Source: Acidobacteriota bacterium (GTDB lineage: Bacteria > Acidobacteriota > Holophagae > Acanthopleuribacterales > Acanthopleuribacteraceae). From it: a stretch of DNA of 64,000 nt. The notes beneath the pieces were generated by a model. The model ran no database searches. It saw only the letters and a program-made list of their open reading frames with translations, and was not told where the DNA came from. The stretch covers positions 186,001-250,000 of the forward strand of contig JAGQSC010000050.1 in NCBI GenBank assembly GCA_020439745.1. Direction: 5' to 3'. This document shows, one piece after another, positions 44,920 to 53,113 of the stretch (position 1 is its first letter; every line of letters begins with the position of its first letter). Position numbers and translations under genes: made by a program.

Positions 44920-45383
44920 GGTGCTGAGTCGGCAACCAAATCGGGATGAAATGCGGGAGGGTCAGCCTCGAAGGGTCTTTTCAATATGGGCTCTGCTTCG
45001 CGGTTCTTGTCCACGGCTACATAGGTCACCACCGCGTCAGTGACCTGCATCCGCGACTTATGAAAGTCCTCGCGCGTGGCGACAACTTTTACTTCGACCG
45101 TGATGGAAGTACGGCCCACGCGGACAATGCGCGTATAGAAGCTGATCAAATCGCCGACGTACACAGGTTCTACGAACACCACTTCTTTCATCGCAACGGT
45201 CACGACCATCTGGAGACAGTAACGTTTCGCCTCAATGGCGCCCGCAACGTCGATATAGGAAAGAATCACACCACCGAATATGGTCCCGTGATGATTGGTT
45301 TCCTTAGGAAGCAGCGTGGTGCGAATGGAAAGGTTCCAAGACTGCAGTTCAGACTCGTTGACGACCGTTTCAGCCTTAGCCAT
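44916..45383 (-). CDS. Acyl-CoA thioesterase, hotdog fold (YciA-like)
   Basis: 155 residues from ATG 45383, with GGAG upstream; the ATG shares the A of the previous TGA (TGATG). Family marker: NHHGTIFGGVILSYIDVAGAI with the catalytic Asp, then VGDLISFYTRI and VVATREDFHKS. It hydrolyses acyl-CoA to free acid and CoA. It forms an operon with the FecR lipoprotein upstream and the YjbR gene downstream. The C-terminal extension (30 residues) is of low complexity. Confidence 0.9.
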   Translation of the reverse strand: MAKAETVVNESELQSWNLSIRTTLLPKETNHHGTIFGGVILSYIDVAGAIEAKRYCLQMVVTVAMKEVVFVEPVYVGDLISFYTRIVRVGRTSITVEVKVVATREDFHKSRMQVTDAVVTYVAVDKNREAEPILKRPFEADPPAFHPDLVADSAP

Positions 45384-46711
45384 CAATACTCCACTTCAAC
45401 TTTATGGCGCGAAATGGTTTCGCGACCCCGACTGTCTCGGGCAATAATCTCCACCCACTGGGTACCGGCGCGCTTGAAATTCACAATCACGCTGAAGGTG
45501 CCATCCATATTCATGACAGCCTTGACACCGTTCACACTTATAACGGCATCTTTCACGGAACGGCCTTTGACAATAGCTGTGTCCGCGATGATCTCAATTT
45601 GCGTATCGTAAATCTTGGGGCCGTCCGAAGTTGATGTAGTTCCCGACTGAGCGACCTCGACACGAACTTGAGAAATCGGTGAAAACGTGCCTGGAATTCC
45701 CGAGTCCGATATGGCGCGTACACGCCAGAAATAGACACCAGCAGTTAATTCCACTTGCAACGAATTATCTGGCAAAACCGTGTCCTTGATAATTTCCTCA
45801 AATCGGTTGGTGTTAGCTACTTGTATTTGGTACGAGGGAACGGGTTGTCGAATATGCCAATCGAACTTCACGTTCACGGGACTCTCAACACTGGTTGCTG
45901 GAAACGATTGGTTCCCAACCGGTGCATCCAAAATGGGCGCCGACGGCAAGTCAACCAGAACGCGGCCATCGCCGTCCCAAGTTAGAGATTGGTTGGATGA
46001 AAGTGTCCCGGTGATGCCACCGCCCACCCATTCTGCTCGACCAGACTGAATTGAGACGTAATCGCCGTGACTGCTGTCGCTTGAGGCAATCTCCATAGTT
46101 GCCGGAGGATCTAGTTTGAATTTGTGGTCACGAAATGCGACTTCGGTTGATCCTCCACGATGATTGACCACGACGAGACCTTCATCCACCGAAAGGTTCA
46201 AGTGCTCTCCCTGAACGCGATCAATGTGAACTCGAGAACTCGAACCGATCATCATGCGAGACCCTGCCGCCAGGTTCAGGTGAATGCTCGAGCGCACGCC
46301 GGTCTCTATGGTCATACCAGGCTCGGGTTTAATTTCCGGAGTCCACTGCTCCATCCCTAGACCACGGTCTACACGGACCAGCCCGGAAGATGCGCCAAAT
46401 CCGATTTTCCCCTTGATGCGTACATCCTCACCACGGCGTAGCCGCTCCAGATCCTTCAACACATGGTCCACCAATTCGCGGGCGCCTGACGTGTCATCTT
46501 CGATCAATTTAAGATCCGCTTCGCTCAACTTGTGTCTTGATTCGTCAATAAAGGCACGGACATCCGGATTACCGTCCTTGTTGCTTTCCAAGAGTTCCAA
46601 TTGTTCGCGTGCATTCATGAGTTGTTCGCGTACCTTGTTGGCTTCGTTATTGCCACCGCACGCAAAAAGCAGCACCAATAACACAGCTGAGGTCGCATAC
46701 TTCAGGTTCAT
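45383..46711 (-). CDS. FecR-domain lipoprotein
   Basis: 442 residues from ATG 46711. Signal peptide with the lipobox LLFAC (Cys about 18). Coiled-coil region, about 25-90; FecR-like domain, about 95-230 (ETGVRSSIHLNLAAGSRMMIG and VDEGLVVVNHRGG); then fibronectin-type III and Ig-like beta domains (about 260-442). FecR domains in signalling couple to ECF sigma factors, but in lipoproteins they are structural. No sigma or TonB gene is beside it. It overlaps the thioesterase by one base. Probable envelope function. Confidence 0.8.
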   Translation of the reverse strand: MNLKYATSAVLLVLLFACGGNNEANKVREQLMNAREQLELLESNKDGNPDVRAFIDESRHKLSEADLKLIEDDTSGARELVDHVLKDLERLRRGEDVRIKGKIGFGASSGLVRVDRGLGMEQWTPEIKPEPGMTIETGVRSSIHLNLAAGSRMMIGSSSRVHIDRVQGEHLNLSVDEGLVVVNHRGGSTEVAFRDHKFKLDPPATMEIASSDSSHGDYVSIQSGRAEWVGGGITGTLSSNQSLTWDGDGRVLVDLPSAPILDAPVGNQSFPATSVESPVNVKFDWHIRQPVPSYQIQVANTNRFEEIIKDTVLPDNSLQVELTAGVYFWRVRAISDSGIPGTFSPISQVRVEVAQSGTTSTSDGPKIYDTQIEIIADTAIVKGRSVKDAVISVNGVKAVMNMDGTFSVIVNFKRAGTQWVEIIARDSRGRETISRHKVEVEY

Positions 46712-46759
46712 TTCCCACCACATGGCTAAAATCGCAACTATCTTAACTCAAACTGCGGT

Positions 46760-48472
46760 TCAGAGTTTACCTGAAGCCTTTAATTGCTTATGTTTCTCTT
46801 CATTTTCGACCCACGGTTTACGTTCGAAATAGGATTTGGTTAATTTGGCAACCGTGCCTGAGAGCAGAACTAATGCCACCAAGTTGGGTATGGTCACGAG
46901 ACTCAGGGCAACGTCACCAAAATTCCAGATCACATTGAGCGACAGGATGGCACCCAGGAAGTGGAATCCGATATATACCACTTTGAAAGGGATGATCGCC
47001 TTTGTACCCATGAGGTAGTTGGCGCAGCGATCACCATAGTAACTCCACGAAATTGCGGTGGAGACGGCAAACAAAGCAACACACAGAACCACAATCATGG
47101 CGCCCCACCGACCCAAATGTCGTTGGAAGGCGATGGTCGTCAAGGGTGCTGAATTCTCGACCGCATTGCCATATAGAACAGGGTACTCTTTTCCATTTCC
47201 ATCCACTGCCATGGACTTTTCGGGCATGATCGAGCCCGTAAATGGCGCTTGATGTTCGGGATCGGTGAAGAATTCAGTTACGGGTACTTCATGCCACGAA
47301 AATTGGGCCACACCTTCAGCGTACTGGGGTTCACCTGCAATCACCGCAATGGCCGCGGGCGCTGTGCCATCTTGATAGAAGCCTTCCGCATCCACCATGC
47401 GATAGGTGATGTCGCCGGAAGACAACACCAAGTCGGTTGGATGCGTCTCTTTCCAAACCCCCGACGTGAGCAACACAAGTCCTGTCATGGTGCAGATGAC
47501 GAGTGTATCGATAAACGGCTCCAGCAACGCGACCACTCCCTCAGATACCGGTTCATCGGTTTGAGCCGCGGAGTGCGCAATGGGCGCAGAACCCTGGCCA
47601 GCTTCATTGGAGAAGAGCCCTCGTTTGACACCCCAAAGAGCCGTCATAGCAAATGCACCAGCTCCCACGCCAGCCACACCGCCTTTAGGATTAAACGCTT
47701 CTGAAAAAATTGATCCAATGGCCGGCAGAACATGCTCGAAATTCATGACGATGATCATTAGGGCGCCACCCACATAAAGAATGGCCATCAACGGCGCAAG
47801 CACCGAAGTTACTTTCCCGATCCGCCGAATGCCACCGAAAATGATGGCTGCCACAAAAGCGGACGTCAGCAGTCCCGTCACGGCTTTGGGCGCTGAGAAC
47901 TCACTGTGCAACAGGTCACTGACCGTATTGGCTTGAATGGCATTACCCGTCAGAAACGACGTGAGCATGAGTCCACACGCAAAGAAGATAGCCAATGGCT
48001 TCCAGTTCTTGCCAAGCCCTTTCTCGATGTAATACATCGGGCCACCAGATACTGAACCCTGCCATGCTTTTCCAGAACTATCCTCTATCTGGCGATAATT
48101 CAAAGCCAGTGTAACTTCAGAATACTTGACCGCCATGCCAAGGAACGCGGTCATCCACATCCAGAACAAGGCGCCTGGTCCACCCCAGTGGATGGCAATC
48201 GCCACACCTGCAATGTTACCCACACCCACGGTTGCCGAAAGGGCCGTCGTTAGCGCCTGGAAATGTGACACATCGCCGGGCTCGTCGGGGTCGTCGTACT
48301 TGCCTGTGGTCACGGCCACGCCATGGGCAAAACAACGTATCTGGACGAACAGGAGGCGTAGTGTCAAATACAGTCCTGTGCTCAAGAGCGCCACAATCAG
48401 CCACTGCGGCCGAACGACATAGGTTTCAATAAACGTCGTCAGAGCCTGAATAATATTGCTAATAGCATCCAT
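46760..48472 (-). CDS. Alanine/glycine:cation symporter (AgcS/AlsT family)
   Basis: 570 residues from ATG 48472 (AGAGG upstream). A sodium-coupled amino-acid transporter with about 11 membrane helices. Family motifs: TALSATVGVGNIAGVAIA, GGPGALFWMW, and GLFSNEAGQGSAPIAH. A roughly 95-residue hydrophilic insert sits between two helices (about 330-430), as in some Bacteroidetes homologues. Monocistronic; substrate probably alanine or glycine. The long GTG-started form is less likely. Confidence 0.93.
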   Translation of the reverse strand: MDAISNIIQALTTFIETYVVRPQWLIVALLSTGLYLTLRLLFVQIRCFAHGVAVTTGKYDDPDEPGDVSHFQALTTALSATVGVGNIAGVAIAIHWGGPGALFWMWMTAFLGMAVKYSEVTLALNYRQIEDSSGKAWQGSVSGGPMYYIEKGLGKNWKPLAIFFACGLMLTSFLTGNAIQANTVSDLLHSEFSAPKAVTGLLTSAFVAAIIFGGIRRIGKVTSVLAPLMAILYVGGALMIIVMNFEHVLPAIGSIFSEAFNPKGGVAGVGAGAFAMTALWGVKRGLFSNEAGQGSAPIAHSAAQTDEPVSEGVVALLEPFIDTLVICTMTGLVLLTSGVWKETHPTDLVLSSGDITYRMVDAEGFYQDGTAPAAIAVIAGEPQYAEGVAQFSWHEVPVTEFFTDPEHQAPFTGSIMPEKSMAVDGNGKEYPVLYGNAVENSAPLTTIAFQRHLGRWGAMIVVLCVALFAVSTAISWSYYGDRCANYLMGTKAIIPFKVVYIGFHFLGAILSLNVIWNFGDVALSLVTIPNLVALVLLSGTVAKLTKSYFERKPWVENEEKHKQLKASGKL

Positions 48473-48634
48473 GTACGAGATCCTCTCCAGGGCCCAGTAA
48501 ATACCGAGCGTTCCGATAGGCACACCGAACTTTCAACGCATGAAACAGTCAAGTGGGCGGCTCTTAAAGATGCCAAATCTTACGGAAGCGCCGTGTCAGT
48601 GTCAAGTTGAAGGCGGCAAGCCAAGCACGGTTGA

Positions 48635-49492
48635 TTAGGTCAAATAACCGCGCAATTCCTGAATCGATCGATTTCGCCGCAGCTTTTGAAGCGCAATGTT
48701 TTCAATTTGGCGAATCCGCTCTCGAGATAAATGGAGCATTTCACCAATTTCTTTAAGGGTCTTGGGTTCATGACCGCTGAGACCAAAACGCAACCGCACA
48801 ACCAGTGATTCTTTTTCATCCAGTTCATCCAACAATTCGGAAACCTGATGTTCAAACGCTTCCTGAAGCAAATGTTCATCGGCAGAAGCTTCAATATTCT
48901 GTTCAATCTTGTCGGCCAATGTGAAGTCGTTTTCATCGTCCGATGCCCCTGACAAAGAGACGTTATCGCCCATCACCTGGAGTAGCTGGCGCACTTCCTC
49001 TTCGGAAACCGATAGTTCATCTGCCAGTTCCTTCGTTGAAGGTTCACGTTCTAGCTTCTGAGCCAGCTTGTAGGATTTCTTCGTTAAGCGATAAGCGAGA
49101 TTGGCCTGTTTCTGCGGCAAACGAAAGGCGCCACTTTGTTCGGCAAGCGCATGAATAATGGCCTGACGGATCCACCAAACGGCATAGGTGATGAATTTGA
49201 CATTTTTTGTGGGATCGAAACGCTTGGCCGCTTCGATCAACCCAATATTGCCTTCATTGAGCAAGTCAAGGAATGACAGACCCAATCCCCTGTAGCGTTT
49301 GGAGAACGAAACCACAAAGCGTAAATTGGCTTCTACCAATCGTTTAAGCGCGGCCTCATCACCACCTTGAATGGCCCGTCCAAGATCTTTTTCCTGATCC
49401 GGAGTGAGTGGCTTGATCTTGGCGATCTCCTGCAAATACCAGTTCAGGTTCTCCGAAGAAAGTCCAGATTCACCGTAATGCTGGCTGACCAT
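48635..49492 (-). CDS. RNA polymerase sigma factor, sigma-70 group 2 (RpoD-like)
   Basis: 285 residues. Region 1.2 (WYLQEIAKIKPLTPDQEK), region 2 (LRFVVSFSKRYRGLGLSFLDLL, then RFDPTKNVKFITYAVWWIRQAI), region 3 and region 4 (HEPKTLKEIGEMLHLSRERIRQIE). No region 1.1, so it is not the primary RpoD; length matches RpoH (284) but the 2.4 sequence matches RpoD-type. It lies three bases downstream of hspR in the dnaK-dnaJ-hspR run, so it is likely co-transcribed with heat-shock genes. A heat-shock or stress sigma role is inferred. Confidence 0.9.
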   Translation of the reverse strand: MVSQHYGESGLSSENLNWYLQEIAKIKPLTPDQEKDLGRAIQGGDEAALKRLVEANLRFVVSFSKRYRGLGLSFLDLLNEGNIGLIEAAKRFDPTKNVKFITYAVWWIRQAIIHALAEQSGAFRLPQKQANLAYRLTKKSYKLAQKLEREPSTKELADELSVSEEEVRQLLQVMGDNVSLSGASDDENDFTLADKIEQNIEASADEHLLQEAFEHQVSELLDELDEKESLVVRLRFGLSGHEPKTLKEIGEMLHLSRERIRQIENIALQKLRRNRSIQELRGYLT

Positions 49493-49495
49493 GGC

Positions 49496-49894
49496 CTATT
49501 CTTCTTCCTCTACACGCACGACGAAACTCTTGGGCGCGACTCTGATGAGCGAATGTTGATAGGCCGCAGCGCCATCATCCAAGCGCTCCACCATAATCTG
49601 GCGAAAGGCCGAAAGCAGTTCGTTGACGTCGTTTTGCATGGTTTCCATTTGTTCTCGCATCTTCAGAATGATATCCACACCGGCGAGATTCACGCCCAGT
49701 TCCCTTGTGAGATTGAGGATTGCCTCCAATCTCTTGATGTCTTCGTCAGAATAAAGCCTCGTGTTGCCGTCCGTTCGCGTTGGTTCCAACAGGCCCTCAC
49801 GTTCATACAGCCGCAACGTCTGGGGGTGTATGCCAAATGTTTTGGCAACCACACTGATGGAATAGTAACCCGGTGAACGTTTACTTCCTCTCAT
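49496..49894 (-). CDS. hspR: MerR-family heat-shock repressor HspR
   Basis: 132 residues. MerR-type HTH with ISVVAKTFGIHPQTLRLYE, then TDGNTRLYSDEDI and the HspR-specific LTRELGVNLAGVDIILKM, in the order seen in Actinobacteria and Deinococcus HspR. HspR represses dnaK operons with DnaK as co-repressor. Gap of 58 bases to dnaJ upstream, and 3 bases to the sigma factor downstream. I saw no good match to the known HspR operator near dnaK. Confidence 0.88.
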   Translation of the reverse strand: MRGSKRSPGYYSISVVAKTFGIHPQTLRLYEREGLLEPTRTDGNTRLYSDEDIKRLEAILNLTRELGVNLAGVDIILKMREQMETMQNDVNELLSAFRQIMVERLDDGAAAYQHSLIRVAPKSFVVRVEEEE

Positions 49895-49952
49895 AATTAG
49901 CTATCGGATCCCTCGCCATTTTCATTAAGCATAGTTGGTCGCGAGACAGGCA

Positions 49953-51083
49953 TCAATTGTGTTTTAAACCGGCAGCATTCAGATCGGCCCGTAAATCAGT
50001 TGAATTCAACGCCGCGAATTCACGAAGAATTTCTTTGGAACGCTCGTCTCGCAGCCTCGGCACAACCACGTTCACCTGGACAAATTGGTCACCCACATCT
50101 TGACCACGAAGTGATGGCACCCCTTTTCCGCGAATGCGAAATTTTTGACCGGTCTGAGTACCCGGAGGGATTTTGATCAACGCATGGCCCTCCAATGTGG
50201 GTACTTCAATCTTGGCGCCCAATGCAGCTTCGGTAAATGAAATGGGTACCTGGCAATAAAGGTTCACACCTTTGCGTTCAAAGAAAGGATGTGGTTCAAC
50301 GGATGTGATGATATAGAGATCGCCAGGCGGACCCCCAAGACGTCCACCCTCCCCTTTCTTCGGCACACGAACTTTGGTGCCGTTATCAACTCCTGGTTGC
50401 AAACGCACCGACACCTTTTCTGTTTTGGGCACCAATCCAAGACCATGGCATCGATCGCAGTTGGCAAAGTCCGTGCTTCCCGTGCCTTCGCAGTGAGGAC
50501 ATGGCGCCTCAAATACCATACTGCCCTGTTGAATCCGCTGCTTACCGCGGCCATGGCAGTGGCCGCAGGTGTGACTCGCGGCTTTGCGAATACGGCCCAT
50601 GCCTTGGCAATTGTCGCAAGTCACACGCCGGTCAATGCTCAACGTGAGCGTCATGCCACGAATGGCCTCTTCAAAACCCAGTTGAACGGTATGTTGAATG
50701 TCTTGCCCACCCTGAGGGGTCCGAACGTTCGTGGTACGTTTTCGTCCACGCCCAAACAACTCGCTGAACAAATCCCCCATGTCCCCCATGGAGCCCGTTT
50801 CCGAAAAATCAAAACCACGGAAGTCAAAGCCTCCGAAATCAAATCCTCCGGAACCCCCACCGTGGGGCGTCGCTGTTCCAAAGGTATCGTAGTTTTTGCG
50901 CTTCTCGTCATCACTCAACACGTCATAAGCTTCCGAAATGGCCTTGAACCGTGACTCTGCCGCCTTGTCGCCTGGATTGACATCAGGATGGTACTTACGC
51001 GCCAAACGTCGATAGGCCTTTTTGATGTCGGCCTGAGATGCATTTCGCTTGACGCCCAACGTCTTGTAGAAATCTTCAGCCAT
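49953..51083 (-). CDS. dnaJ: Chaperone DnaJ
   Basis: 376 residues. J-domain at 1-70 with HPD (KYHPDVN), G/F-rich region (about 75-105), four CxxCxGxG zinc repeats (about 145-205: [32 protein letters not shown]), and C-terminal substrate domains. It activates DnaK ATPase. AGGATCG precedes ATG. A strong hairpin (51107-51130) lies in the 54-base gap after dnaK. grpE is missing from the operon. Confidence 0.97.
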   Translation of the reverse strand: MAEDFYKTLGVKRNASQADIKKAYRRLARKYHPDVNPGDKAAESRFKAISEAYDVLSDDEKRKNYDTFGTATPHGGGSGGFDFGGFDFRGFDFSETGSMGDMGDLFSELFGRGRKRTTNVRTPQGGQDIQHTVQLGFEEAIRGMTLTLSIDRRVTCDNCQGMGRIRKAASHTCGHCHGRGKQRIQQGSMVFEAPCPHCEGTGSTDFANCDRCHGLGLVPKTEKVSVRLQPGVDNGTKVRVPKKGEGGRLGGPPGDLYIITSVEPHPFFERKGVNLYCQVPISFTEAALGAKIEVPTLEGHALIKIPPGTQTGQKFRIRGKGVPSLRGQDVGDQFVQVNVVVPRLRDERSKEILREFAALNSTDLRADLNAAGLKHN

Positions 51084-51106
51084 GGTCGATCCTGTACGTG
51101 CCGTTA

Positions 51107-51130
51107 AGGGGCGGGACCATACCCGCCCCT
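51107..51130 (-). terminator. Hairpin between dnaK and dnaJ
   Basis: Perfect 9-bp GC-rich stem (51107-51115 with 51122-51130), 6-nt loop, no U-tract. It sits between two genes of the same operon and so is probably a stabiliser or attenuator rather than a full terminator. Confidence 0.6.
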
Positions 51131-51137
51131 AAATTGA

Positions 51138-53018
51138 TTAGTCCACGACTTCGGCGTCTATGACACCATCATCATCTGGAGCCTGACCACCTGAAGCCGC
51201 CGCTGCACCCTCAGCCTGGTTTTCCTTGTACAGAACTTCCGCCAGTTTATGAGATGCCTTCATGAGCTCGTCCGTTGCATGGTTCAGACTGGCCACATCT
51301 TCACTCTTGGCCTTCTCTTTGGCATCAGAAATCGCCGCCTCAAGTGATTTGACATCCTCGTCGGTCAACTTGCCCCGGTGCTCGGACAGAGTCTTTTCCG
51401 TTTGCCAGATCAGTGAATCAAGTTTGTTACGTGCTTCAACCAGGCTCTTGCGATCCTGATCTCGGTCGCGGTTTTCTTCAGCTTCTGACACCATGCGGTT
51501 GATCTCGTCGTCGGTTAGACCGCTGGAACCGGTAATCTGGATACTGCGTTCCTTGCCTGTACCCATATCTTTTGCTGAGACGTTCAAGATACCGTTCGCA
51601 TCGATGTCAAAAGTCACTTCAATGCGTGGTACACCCCGCGGCGCTGAAGGGATATCAACCAACGAGAACGTACCGAGAATCTTGTTGTCTCGTGCCATCG
51701 GACGTTCACCCTGGAACACCACGATGTCAACCTGTTGTTGGTTATCGGCAGCCGTCGAATAGGTCTGACTCTTCTTGGTGGGGATGGTTGTGTTGCGTTC
51801 TATCATCACGGTCGCGATGCCGCCTTCCGTTTCCACACCCAGGCTAAGCGGTGTTACGTCCAGCAGCAGCACGTCCTTAACGTCTCCCGCTAGCACGCCA
51901 CCTTGGATGGCAGCGCCAATGGCAACCACTTCATCGGGGTTCACCCCTTTGTGGGGCTCACGCTCAAAGATGGCCTTCACCTTTTCTTGAACCATCGGGA
52001 TGCGCGTAGACCCACCCACAAGGATGATCTCTTGAATCTCGCTGGCTTTTAGGCCGGCATCGCGCATGGCATTTCTGCAAGGCGCTTCCAGTCGAGCAAT
52101 AATCGGGTCAATGAGCGATTCAAACTTGGACCGTGTCAGGTTCAGGTTCAAATGCTTAGGCCCTGAGGCATCGGCTGTTATGAACGGCAATGCGATTTCG
52201 GTCGCTTGCGTGCTGGACAATTCGATCTTGGCCTTTTCCGCAGCTTCCTTCAGGCGTTGCAGGGCCATCTTATCTTGGCCCAAATCAATACCTTGGTCCT
52301 TCTTGAATTCGTCAAGGATCCATGTAATTAAGGCTTCATCAATGTTGTCACCACCCAGGTGCACATCGCCATTGGTGGATTTTACTTCCACCACTCCTTC
52401 ACCCACTTCAAGCACAGAGATGTCAAACGTACCACCACCAAAATCGAAGACGGCAATGGTCTCGTCGCTCTTCTTATCTAATCCGTAGGCCAAGGCAGCC
52501 GCCGTAGGTTCGTTGATGATTCGCTTTACTTCGAGCCCAGCGATTTTGCCGGCGTCCTTAGTTGCCTGTCGTTCCGCATCGTTGAAATACGCAGGCACCG
52601 TGATCACGGCTTCCGTGACGGTTTCACCCAAATAGGATTCAGCGGCCTGTTTCAGCTTTTGCAAAATCATGGCCGAGATTTCCGGTGGCGAATATTGCTT
52701 GCCATCCTTGGTCTGCACACGCGCATCGCCGTTGGCGCCCGCTACCACTTGATAAGGCACGCGCTTGGCCTCGGTGGCCACCTCGGCAAATTTCTTGCCC
52801 ATAAAACGCTTCACCGAATACACAGTATCTTCTGCATTGGTGATGGCTTGCCGTTTGGCTACTTGACCAACCAACCGCTCACCCGATTTGGAAAAACCAA
52901 CTACTGAAGGCGTCGTTCGCGTCCCCTCAGCGTTGTTGATGATGATGGGTTCCTTACCCTCCATGACCGCAACAACCGAGTTGGTTGTGCCCAGGTCAAT
53001 ACCAATAATCTTGCCCAT
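51138..53018 (-). CDS. dnaK: Chaperone DnaK (Hsp70)
   Basis: 626 residues. N-terminal actin-like ATPase with [34 protein letters not shown] and VGGSTRIP; the substrate domain follows at about 380; acidic C-terminus ends in [12 protein letters not shown]. Length and all motifs are normal. GGAGG lies before ATG. It is the first gene of dnaK-dnaJ-hspR-sigma, with the promoter at 53059-53087. Confidence 0.98.
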   Translation of the reverse strand: MGKIIGIDLGTTNSVVAVMEGKEPIIINNAEGTRTTPSVVGFSKSGERLVGQVAKRQAITNAEDTVYSVKRFMGKKFAEVATEAKRVPYQVVAGANGDARVQTKDGKQYSPPEISAMILQKLKQAAESYLGETVTEAVITVPAYFNDAERQATKDAGKIAGLEVKRIINEPTAAALAYGLDKKSDETIAVFDFGGGTFDISVLEVGEGVVEVKSTNGDVHLGGDNIDEALITWILDEFKKDQGIDLGQDKMALQRLKEAAEKAKIELSSTQATEIALPFITADASGPKHLNLNLTRSKFESLIDPIIARLEAPCRNAMRDAGLKASEIQEIILVGGSTRIPMVQEKVKAIFEREPHKGVNPDEVVAIGAAIQGGVLAGDVKDVLLLDVTPLSLGVETEGGIATVMIERNTTIPTKKSQTYSTAADNQQQVDIVVFQGERPMARDNKILGTFSLVDIPSAPRGVPRIEVTFDIDANGILNVSAKDMGTGKERSIQITGSSGLTDDEINRMVSEAEENRDRDQDRKSLVEARNKLDSLIWQTEKTLSEHRGKLTDEDVKSLEAAISDAKEKAKSEDVASLNHATDELMKASHKLAEVLYKENQAEGAAAASGGQAPDDDGVIDAEVVD

Positions 53019-53058
53019 AACCGGACCTCCTAAAACTACGCGTCACTCCGCTCCCACA

Positions 53059-53089
53059 AAAATATTATATGAGTGAGTTGTTGTCAACT
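53059..53089 (-). promoter_or_regulatory. dnaK promoter with overlapping inverted repeat
   Basis: On the minus strand TTGACA (53087-53082), 17 bases, then TATTTT (53064-53059). An inverted repeat AGTTG-N4-CAACT (53076-53089) covers the -35 element. It is a candidate operator, though neither the HspR (HAIR) nor the CIRCE consensus is matched. Confidence 0.5.
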
Positions 53090-53113
53090 TTTTTTTATAT
53101 CAACTATATCAGA

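Noticed and set aside
44946-45611. A 221-codon plus-strand frame opposite the thioesterase and FecR genes
   Set aside because: The minus strand encodes clear families with coupled starts. This frame is a shadow with no motif.
50289-50954. A 221-codon plus-strand frame opposite dnaJ
   Set aside because: dnaJ is certain on the minus strand.
53019-53113. A HAIR or CIRCE operator upstream of dnaK
   Set aside because: I searched both strands by eye and found no match. Only the AGTTG/CAACT repeat is present.
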